DNA from: Candidatus Nealsoniibacteriota bacterium | GTDB taxonomy: Bacteria > Patescibacteriota > Minisyncoccia > Minisyncoccales > MHMH01 | NCBI GenBank assembly: GCA_030700195.1 | Contig: JAUYKD010000047.1 | Location: forward strand, 1 to 31,656 | Direction of reading: 5' to 3' | DNA length: 31,656 bases | In this document: positions 26,753 to 31,656 of the stretch, piece by piece | Position numbering within the stretch: the stretch's first letter is position 1 | Layout: each line of letters opens with the position of its first letter | The notes under the pieces: generated by a model | The model's database searches: none | Seen by the model: the letters and a program-made list of their open reading frames with translations, nothing else | Told to the model about the DNA's origin: nothing | Translations under genes and position numbers: made by a program

Positions 26753-26780
26753 ACCTTCGTCCCGCTTCGCAGGACTCGGT
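26753..26780 (+). repeat. ACCTTC-stem-TCGGT hairpin in the tRNA-Ala array, copy 2
   Basis: ACCTTC, stem GTCCCGC-TTC-GCAGGAC (one mismatch), TCGGT. Its stem differs from copy 1 although the surrounding 101-bp units are nearly identical, so the hairpin stem has changed faster than its flanks. Confidence 0.7.
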
Positions 26781-26875
26781 AATTGAGCTACAGGCCCGCC
26801 TAATTTTTGCCGCCTATAAGTTATTTATTACCACAAATAAGAAGCAAAAGTTTGGCGGGCAGGCCCTTGTTATTT

Positions 26876-27262
26876 CTATTCTTCTTTAGCCGGTTGAGAT
26901 TCGGGCTCTGTTTCAGTTTTTTTCTCTTCAATCACCTGCTTTTCTTGAGAAGGCGCGGCTTCAGGCGCTTTTTCTTCTGCCTTTGGCTCATTTTTTGACT
27001 TTTTGTGCACAGAAATTTTAGGTTTCTGCAAAACTCCTTCTCTCACCAGCATATTGTGAACAGTGGCCGAGGGCTGAGCTCCCTTGCTTATCCAGTATTG
27101 AGCTCTTTCTTTCTTCAAAATCTTCTCTTTTGTCTTTGGATTGTAAAAACCGACCTGCTCCACAAAACGGCCACCTTTGGGTGGATTTTGTTTTTCGGTT
27201 ACAACGATTTTATAGGAAGGCTGATTTTTTTTACCGACTCGTAATAATCTAATTACTAACAT
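26876..27262 (-). CDS. rpsP: 30S ribosomal protein S16
   Basis: MLVIRLLRVGKKNQPSYKIVVTEKQNPPKGGRFVEQVGFYNPKT, then AQYWISKGAQPSATVHNMLVREGVL, is the S16 core. A C-terminal Glu/Lys/Pro-rich tail of about 45 residues is added, probably disordered; such tails are common in S16 of several phyla. Start taken at 27262: TATAAT lies exactly 6 nt upstream and no Shine-Dalgarno exists; the longer frame to 27277 would read through that box. It lies 15 nt after rnc. Confidence 0.95.
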   Translation of the reverse strand: MLVIRLLRVGKKNQPSYKIVVTEKQNPPKGGRFVEQVGFYNPKTKEKILKKERAQYWISKGAQPSATVHNMLVREGVLQKPKISVHKKSKNEPKAEEKAPEAAPSQEKQVIEEKKTETEPESQPAKEE

Positions 27263-27268
27263 ATGGCT

Positions 27269-27276
27269 ATTATACA
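27269..27276 (-). promoter_or_regulatory. TG-TATAAT box 6 nt before rpsP
   Basis: TGTATAAT, then AGCCAT, then ATG. It fills the 15-nt rnc-rpsP gap. Confidence 0.55.
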
Positions 27277-27277
27277 C

Positions 27278-27967
27278 CTACCAATTTTTAATTTCAAGGG
27301 CGTTTTTAGCAGCCGCTGACTCCCCTTCTTGCTTGGAAGAACCCTCTCCCTCTCCTATCAGTTCATTTTTCAAAAAGACGCCGATGATAAAACTTTTAGC
27401 GTGATCCGGCCCCCATTCCTTTAAAACTTTATAGTTCGGGGTAATGCCGACTCTTTCCTGGGACTGCTCTTGAAAAAGCGATTTTGAATCCCTAAAAAGA
27501 CGCTGTTCAATAATTTGAGCCAATTCCCCTATTAAATACTTTTTAATGAATTTTTCGCAAGCAGTATATCCTAAATCAAGATATAAAGAACCCACGAAAG
27601 ATTCAAACGTATTGGCTAAAATGTATTGACGCGCCTTGCCAAGCTCTTTTGCCTCTCCCTTGCTTAATAAAAGAAAACTATTGAAATCAAGCTCCCCGGC
27701 GATCTTTGAAAGCATTTTGGCGTTAACCAGGGCCGCCCGCCAGCTGGTTAATTCTCCCTCTGACTTTTTTGGATATTTTTTAAACAGATACTCTGTAACA
27801 ACCAACTCCAATACCGCATCTCCCAAAAACTCCAGTCGCTCATTGTGGTAAAGATGGAAATTAGGATTTTCGTTTAAAAAAGAGCGGTGCAAAAAAGCCT
27901 GAACCAACAAATCTTTATTTTTAAAATTGACCTTCAGTTTTTTCTCGAGTTTTTGAAAATCTTGCAT
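27278..27967 (-). CDS. rnc: Ribonuclease III
   Basis: Double-strand-specific endonuclease for rRNA and mRNA processing. The catalytic signature is NERLEFLGDAVLEL; the second acidic cluster is in ANTFESFVGSLYLDLG; a dsRNA-binding domain follows (PNYKVLKEWGPDHAKSFIIGVFL ... SSKQEGESAAAKNALE). The 229-aa length is normal. Its mRNA leader holds the ACCTTC/TCGGT hairpin at 27997-28025. The window is rich in long RNA hairpins that RNase III could cut. No Shine-Dalgarno before the ATG. Confidence 0.95.
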   Translation of the reverse strand: MQDFQKLEKKLKVNFKNKDLLVQAFLHRSFLNENPNFHLYHNERLEFLGDAVLELVVTEYLFKKYPKKSEGELTSWRAALVNAKMLSKIAGELDFNSFLLLSKGEAKELGKARQYILANTFESFVGSLYLDLGYTACEKFIKKYLIGELAQIIEQRLFRDSKSLFQEQSQERVGITPNYKVLKEWGPDHAKSFIIGVFLKNELIGEGEGSSKQEGESAAAKNALEIKNW

Positions 27968-27996
27968 TGGGTTAAAAATAATAAATTATCTTTTCC

Positions 27997-28025
27997 ACCT
28001 TCGTTTCCGTAAACGGAAACTCGGT
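27997..28025 (+). repeat. ACCTTC-stem-TCGGT hairpin between nusB and rnc
   Basis: ACCTTC, stem GTTTCCGT-AA-ACGGAAAC, TCGGT. Intergenic copy of the family; in the minus-strand mRNA it would lie 30 nt before the rnc start. Confidence 0.7.
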
Positions 28026-28053
28026 AATTAAATTAAAATTTAAATTGATTAGA

Positions 28054-28482
28054 TTATTTTTTTTCCTCTATCTCTTTATATACCGTACCTAAAACTCCAT
28101 TGATAAACTTTCCCGAACTTTCCCCGCCAAATGTTTTAGCCAGCTCAATCGCCTCGTTAATCGCCACTTTCGGAGGCACTTCTTCTTTATTAGCGTACAA
28201 CAGCTCATACAAACCCATCCTTAAAACATTTCTATCAACTATGGTAATTTGGTCAATCGGCCACTCTGGAGCCGCTTTCTCAATTATTTTATCTATTTTA
28301 GAAAGACGGTCCCTTACTCCTTTGATCAGCTGCCAGACAAAAGTTGTATCCTCTAAACCAGGCCCGTATTCTCTAATGTTTTTTTCAACGATTTTATCCA
28401 ACCCGTCCTCCTTTTTACCGGAAAAATCCCATTCATAAAGGGACTGCATGGCTATTGAACGTGAAAGATGTCTTGATGCCAT
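28054..28482 (-). CDS. nusB: Transcription antitermination factor NusB
   Basis: 142-aa all-helical protein of the rRNA antitermination complex with NusE (S10). MASRHLSRSIAMQSLYEWDF, LIKGVRDRLSKIDKIIEKAAPEWPIDQITIVDRNVLRMGLYELLY and VAINEAIELAKTFGGESSGKFINGVLGTVYKE are the family's conserved segments. It starts 2 nt after rpmF, so it is cotranslated from the same mRNA. Confidence 0.95.
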   Translation of the reverse strand: MASRHLSRSIAMQSLYEWDFSGKKEDGLDKIVEKNIREYGPGLEDTTFVWQLIKGVRDRLSKIDKIIEKAAPEWPIDQITIVDRNVLRMGLYELLYANKEEVPPKVAINEAIELAKTFGGESSGKFINGVLGTVYKEIEEKK

Positions 28483-28484
28483 GG

Positions 28485-28781
28485 TTATCTTTTACTTAAC
28501 TCTTCCATACTTAAAGGACCTTCCTTTTTACCCTCTTTCTTGTCTGCTGCTTCTTTTGCCTTAAGCTCTTTTTCCTTCTCTTTTCTTTCTTTCTTGTTAA
28601 GTTTTTTTAAAACATCAATAACCTCCCTGCCCTTATAAGAACCGCAATTGGCACAGGCAATATGGGGCAAAACTGATTTGCCGCACTTAGAACACAAAGC
28701 TAAAGTCGGCTCTTCTATATAAAGATGAGCCCTTCTTTTATTCCTTCTTGATTTTGTGTGACGCTGTTTTGGAACAGCCAT
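28485..28781 (-). CDS. rpmF: 50S ribosomal protein L32
   Basis: MAVPKQRHTKSRRNKRRAH is the L32 start, followed by a C4 zinc ribbon (CSKCGKSVLPHIACANCG) and YKGREVIDV. At 98 aa it is longer than usual (about 60) owing to a Lys/Glu-rich tail. TTAAAT lies 5 nt before the ATG; no Shine-Dalgarno. In operon with nusB. Confidence 0.95.
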   Translation of the reverse strand: MAVPKQRHTKSRRNKRRAHLYIEEPTLALCSKCGKSVLPHIACANCGSYKGREVIDVLKKLNKKERKEKEKELKAKEAADKKEGKKEGPLSMEELSKR

Positions 28782-28815
28782 ACAATATTTAACTTAACAG
28801 AAATTCAATTATTAA

Positions 28816-29454
28816 TCAAGTCAGATGAAAGCTTTTTCTGTGGATTTCGGAAATACCGTACTTTTTCAGCATGCTTTTATGGAAAACCGTCGGATAACCC
28901 TTATGTTTTTTTAATCCGTAAACCGGATATTTTTTGTCGTATCTTTGCATTATCCTATCTCTAATGACCTTGGCGATAATTGAAGCGCAGGCAACCGAAA
29001 AGACTTTTTCATCCGCTTTGACAATTGATTTTTGCGGAATATCTACCTTCAAAGCTATTTTCCCGTCTAATATCAAATAATCGATTGATGAAGGCCTGAC
29101 TTTTGCTATTTTTGACTGCAGTTTTTTTATTGCCTTTTCCATGGCCATTTTAGTTGCTTGAAAAATATTAATTCTATCTATCACCTTTTCTGAAACCCGA
29201 CCAATCCCCCATTCTATATCTTGATGGCAAGTTAAAACGCGATAGAGTTCTTCTCTTTTTTTGGCCGAAAGTTTTTTTGAATCTCTGACTTGATTGAGGT
29301 TTGAACTTCCAGATAAATTGAATCCTTTATTTATTGTGACGGCGCAGGCAACCACCGGACCGCAAAGAGGTCCCCGGCCCACTTCGTCCAAACAAGCCAC
29401 TCTTCTAAATCCTTTTTTCCATAACTTTTTTTCTTCTTTCAAATTCGGCCTCAT
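28816..29454 (-). CDS. rnhB: Ribonuclease HII
   Basis: Cuts RNA at RNA-DNA junctions in duplexes and removes misincorporated ribonucleotides. Catalytic acids are in CLDEVGRGPLCGPVVACAV (D and E), YLILDGK and KADEKVFSVACASIIAKVIRDR; RDSKKLSAKKREELY and YGLKKHKGYPT complete the signature. 212 aa is normal. TGTTAAAAT lies 6 nt before the ATG. Divergent from dnaE across 84 nt. Confidence 0.95.
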   Translation of the reverse strand: MRPNLKEEKKLWKKGFRRVACLDEVGRGPLCGPVVACAVTINKGFNLSGSSNLNQVRDSKKLSAKKREELYRVLTCHQDIEWGIGRVSEKVIDRINIFQATKMAMEKAIKKLQSKIAKVRPSSIDYLILDGKIALKVDIPQKSIVKADEKVFSVACASIIAKVIRDRIMQRYDKKYPVYGLKKHKGYPTVFHKSMLKKYGISEIHRKSFHLT

Positions 29455-29460
29455 TGTCTT

Positions 29461-29469
29461 ATTTTAACA
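29461..29469 (-). promoter_or_regulatory. Extended -10 box 6 nt before rnhB
   Basis: TGT-TAAAAT, then AAGACA, then ATG on the minus strand. Confidence 0.55.
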
Positions 29470-29481
29470 TATCTTATACAA

Positions 29482-29490
29482 TGATATAAT
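29482..29490 (+). promoter_or_regulatory. Extended -10 promoter for dnaE
   Basis: TGA-TATAAT, consensus extended -10. The start site would be near 29497, giving a leader of about 42 nt, unlike the leaderless-type genes. A TGAGC-TTC-GCTCA hairpin (29526-29538) ends directly against the ATG; no Shine-Dalgarno. Confidence 0.55.
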
Positions 29491-29538
29491 CCGTCAGGAC
29501 GTTTTAATTTTGGCTCTATAGTCAATGAGCTTCGCTCA

Positions 29539-31656
29539 ATGCAGCAATTCACGCATTTACACGTACATAGCCATTACTCATTATTAGACGGTCTGCCAAA
29601 AATAGACCAGCTTTTGGATTATGTAAAAGAATTGGGCATGGAATCAATAGCTTTAACCGACCACGGAGTCTTATACGGGGCTGTTGAATTCTTTAAAAAA
29701 GCCAAGGAGAGAGGAATAAAACCGATCATCGGCTCGGAAGTCTATATGGCTTTTGAAGGGATGCAGCAAAAAAGACCCAATATAGATGACAAAAGATCCC
29801 ATCTTATCCTCCTGGCAAAAAACGAAGAAGGCTATAAAAACCTGGTCAAACTCATTACCAAAGCCCACCTTGAAGGTTTTTATTATAAACCCAGGATAGA
29901 CGAAGAAACACTAAGGAATCATTCAAACGGATTAATCGGCCTTTCAGCCTGCTTACATGGAAAAATTCCTCAACTGATCCTGGCAAAAAATATAAAAGGG
30001 GCAGAAATACTAGCCCTTAAATACCAGGAAATTTTCGGTCAAGGTAACTTCTATTTAGAATTACAGGACCACCCGAACATACCTGAACAAAAAAAGATCA
30101 ACGAAGAATTACTTATAATTTCAAAAAAAACCGGAATTCCTTTAGTCGCTAGCAACGACGTTCATTATCTGAAATCAGAAGACGCAGAAGCACAAGATAT
30201 TTTAATGTTGATAAATACCGGAGCCGATCGCAATGATCCGGAAAGATTAAGCATGAAAGAAAACGACTTATCTCTAAAAACAGCTGAACAAATGATTGAA
30301 TGCTTTAAAGACGTTCCCCAAGCCATACAAAACACTCAAAAAATAGCTGATGCTTGCAACTTCCAATTTATTCTAGGCGAAACAAGCCTGCCTTATTTTC
30401 CTTTACCCAAAGACAAAACAGCTGACGATTACTTAAAAGAGCTTTGTTTTGAACGCCTGGAAAAACGCTACCCGAAACCGGAGAAAGAAGTTCTTGAAAG
30501 ATTGGAGTACGAGCTTTCAATAATCAAGCAAACCGGCTTTGCTCCCTACTTCCTTATTGTCCAGGACTTCGTCAACTGGGCAAAAAACAATCGGATTGTC
30601 GTGGGTCCCGGCAGAGGGTCAGCGGCCGGTTCTTTGGTTTCATACTGTTTAAGAATCACCAACGTTGACCCGCTAAAGTATAAGTTATTATTTGAGCGGT
30701 TTTTGAACCCGGAAAGAATCAGCCTGCCCGACATTGACCTTGATTTTGCCGACAGAAGAAGGGACGAGGTTATCAGATATGTTGAGGAAAAATACGGAAA
30801 AGAACGCGTGGCTCAAATAATTACCTTCGGTACCATGGCCGCCAGAGCCGCTATCAGAGACGTTGGCCGGGCTCTGGGATATAATTACGGCCTCTGCGAT
30901 CAGACCGCCAAAATGATTCCTTTTTCCTTCACGCTTAATGAAGCCATGACAAAAGTCAAAGAATTCAGGAACGCTTACCAAAGCGACGAACAGATAAAAA
31001 GATTAATTGACATAGCTAAAAAACTTGAGGGCGTGGCCCGCCACGCTTCAACCCATGCCTGCGGAGTGGTTATTTCCAAAGACCCCTTGGAAAACATCGT
31101 GCCTTTACAGCACCCGACCCAAAACGAGCAAAGCATTGTCACCCAGTATGAAATGCATTCTATTGAAGACTTAGGCCTTTTGAAAATGGACTTTTTAGGA
31201 CTTAAAAACCTAACCATTATTGAAGATACTTTAGCCAGAATATACGCTGTGCATAATAAATCAATTGATATTGAAAATTTGCCGACAGAAGATGAAAAAA
31301 CCTATAAGCTTTTGAAAGAAGCCAATACCGTAGGCGTTTTTCAGCTGGAATCGGATGGGATGAGAAGATATCTAAAACAGTTAAAGCCAACAGAGTTTGA
31401 AGACATTATTGCCATAGTGGCTCTATACCGACCCGGCCCCATGCAGCTGATTCCGGACTATATCGCCAGAAAACATAAACAAAAGGAAATTGAATACCTG
31501 CACCCCAAGTTAGAGCCCATACTTAAAAACACTTATGCCATACCGGTCTATCAAGAACAAATTATGGAAATTGCCAGGGAACTTTGCGGGTTTACGCTCG
31601 GAGAAGCAGATGTTTTAAGAAAAGCTATCGGCAAAAAAATCAAAAAGCTTTTGATG
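29539..31656 (+). CDS. dnaE: DNA polymerase III subunit alpha (5' part, runs off the window)
   Basis: Replicative polymerase; 706 codons are present and the frame is still open at the window end. The PHP domain starts at once (FTHLHVHSHYSLLDG, then LTDHGVLYGAVEF) and keeps its metal-binding His. The polymerase core shows VVGPGRGSAAGSLVSYCLRI, the catalytic PDIDLDFADRRRDEVI, MAARAAIRDVGRALG, RHASTHACGVVIS and MKMDFLGLKNLT. No intein is found in the part visible. The C-terminal OB and beta-clamp-binding parts lie outside. The ATG at 29539 has no Shine-Dalgarno and no upstream in-frame alternative. Confidence 0.96.
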   Translation, partial: MQQFTHLHVHSHYSLLDGLPKIDQLLDYVKELGMESIALTDHGVLYGAVEFFKKAKERGIKPIIGSEVYMAFEGMQQKRPNIDDKRSHLILLAKNEEGYKNLVKLITKAHLEGFYYKPRIDEETLRNHSNGLIGLSACLHGKIPQLILAKNIKGAEILALKYQEIFGQGNFYLELQDHPNIPEQKKINEELLIISKKTGIPLVASNDVHYLKSEDAEAQDILMLINTGADRNDPERLSMKENDLSLKTAEQMIECFKDVPQAIQNTQKIADACNFQFILGETSLPYFPLPKDKTADDYLKELCFERLEKRYPKPEKEVLERLEYELSIIKQTGFAPYFLIVQDFVNWAKNNRIVVGPGRGSAAGSLVSYCLRITNVDPLKYKLLFERFLNPERISLPDIDLDFADRRRDEVIRYVEEKYGKERVAQIITFGTMAARAAIRDVGRALGYNYGLCDQTAKMIPFSFTLNEAMTKVKEFRNAYQSDEQIKRLIDIAKKLEGVARHASTHACGVVISKDPLENIVPLQHPTQNEQSIVTQYEMHSIEDLGLLKMDFLGLKNLTIIEDTLARIYAVHNKSIDIENLPTEDEKTYKLLKEANTVGVFQLESDGMRRYLKQLKPTEFEDIIAIVALYRPGPMQLIPDYIARKHKQKEIEYLHPKLEPILKNTYAIPVYQEQIMEIARELCGFTLGEADVLRKAIGKKIKKLLM

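Larger units (their letters stand above)
26581..26801 (-). repeat. Tandem array: tRNA-Ala 5' halves plus composite hairpins
   Basis: A 101-bp unit starting ATGAGGCGCTCTACC repeats at 26581 and 26682; a third, degenerate partial copy starts near 26781 (TTGAGCTACAGGCCCGCC). Each unit contains the tRNA-Ala 5' half (acceptor strand, D-arm, 5' anticodon stem) followed by GATGAATC-TAAA-GATTCATC and an ACCTTC/TCGGT hairpin. Only the copy at 26540-26611 has a 3' half, so the others are pseudo-tRNAs. Confidence 0.8.

Noticed and set aside
1..31656. CRISPR array or cas genes
   Set aside because: No regularly spaced direct repeats with unique spacers and no cas-like protein; the repeats present are palindromic or tandem without spacers.
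1..31656. TGA recoded as glycine, as in Gracilibacteria/SR1
   Set aside because: TGA ends several core genes (e.g. rsmH, ftsL) at the expected length and no in-frame TGA occurs in conserved domains.

Overview
The window looks like a piece of a Patescibacteria (CPR) chromosome, most likely a Parcubacteria-type lineage. This is inferred from family content: a membrane-anchored ClpC-like ATPase next to a small membrane protein and a DUF4015-type glycoside hydrolase, a cysteinyl-tRNA synthetase with an Asp in place of a zinc-ligand Cys, a short dnaX, tightly packed housekeeping genes and low GC. The standard code fits; TGA reads as stop throughout.

Layout. 1-1100: an isolated unknown gene (198 aa) with its own promoter, leader and terminator. 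1100-2060: an HD-domain protein flanked by short direct repeats, then tRNA-Gln. 2070-7170: dnaX, cysS, a small GGQ release-factor-like protein, dnaB and recR (replication, repair, translation). 7170-12300: rplU, rmuC, a Ca2+/Na+ exchanger and a P-type cation ATPase, the last two overlapping by one base. 12300-13000: tRNA-Glu and an isolated unknown gene (100 aa). 13000-17400: a division and cell-wall cluster on the minus strand (mraZ, rsmH, ftsL-like, ftsI, a truncated murF-like gene), with a 10-bp-periodic TGG array over the mraZ promoter. 17400-18100: an isolated unknown gene (184 aa). 18100-22300: small membrane protein, membrane ClpC-like ATPase and glycoside hydrolase operon. 22300-24300: tRNA-Val, hicB-hicA, an MscS-TM-helix protein and a HIT protein. 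24300-26800: accessory and repeat-rich stretch with a 163-aa membrane protein, a palindrome cluster, a 245-aa protein ending in a STIV B116-like (DUF1874) domain, and tRNA-Ala with tandemly duplicated 5' halves. 26870-29460: rnhB, rpmF, nusB, rnc and rpsP. 29539-end: dnaE, cut by the window edge.

The most unusual content is small-scale architecture. (1) Three hairpin repeats with CCCCGTTAGAA / TTCTAACGGGG arms fill the gaps dnaB-recR, rsmH-ftsL and ftsL-ftsI. The right arm carries the GTG start of the downstream gene, and the left arm carries the ATG of a short leader ORF beside the upstream stop. (2) Five hairpins share exact ACCTTC...TCGGT ends while their stems differ completely in sequence but still pair; one sits in frame in rsmH. 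(3) TGCCTGCCGGCAGGCA-type palindromes are inserted in frame in cysS and rplU and lie next to a tRNA. (4) Translation starts fall into two classes. Many core genes have a TG(n)TAAAAT-like -10 box exactly 6 nt before ATG and no Shine-Dalgarno, which suggests leaderless mRNAs. The isolated unknown genes mostly have a TTGACA promoter, a strong Shine-Dalgarno and often their own terminator.
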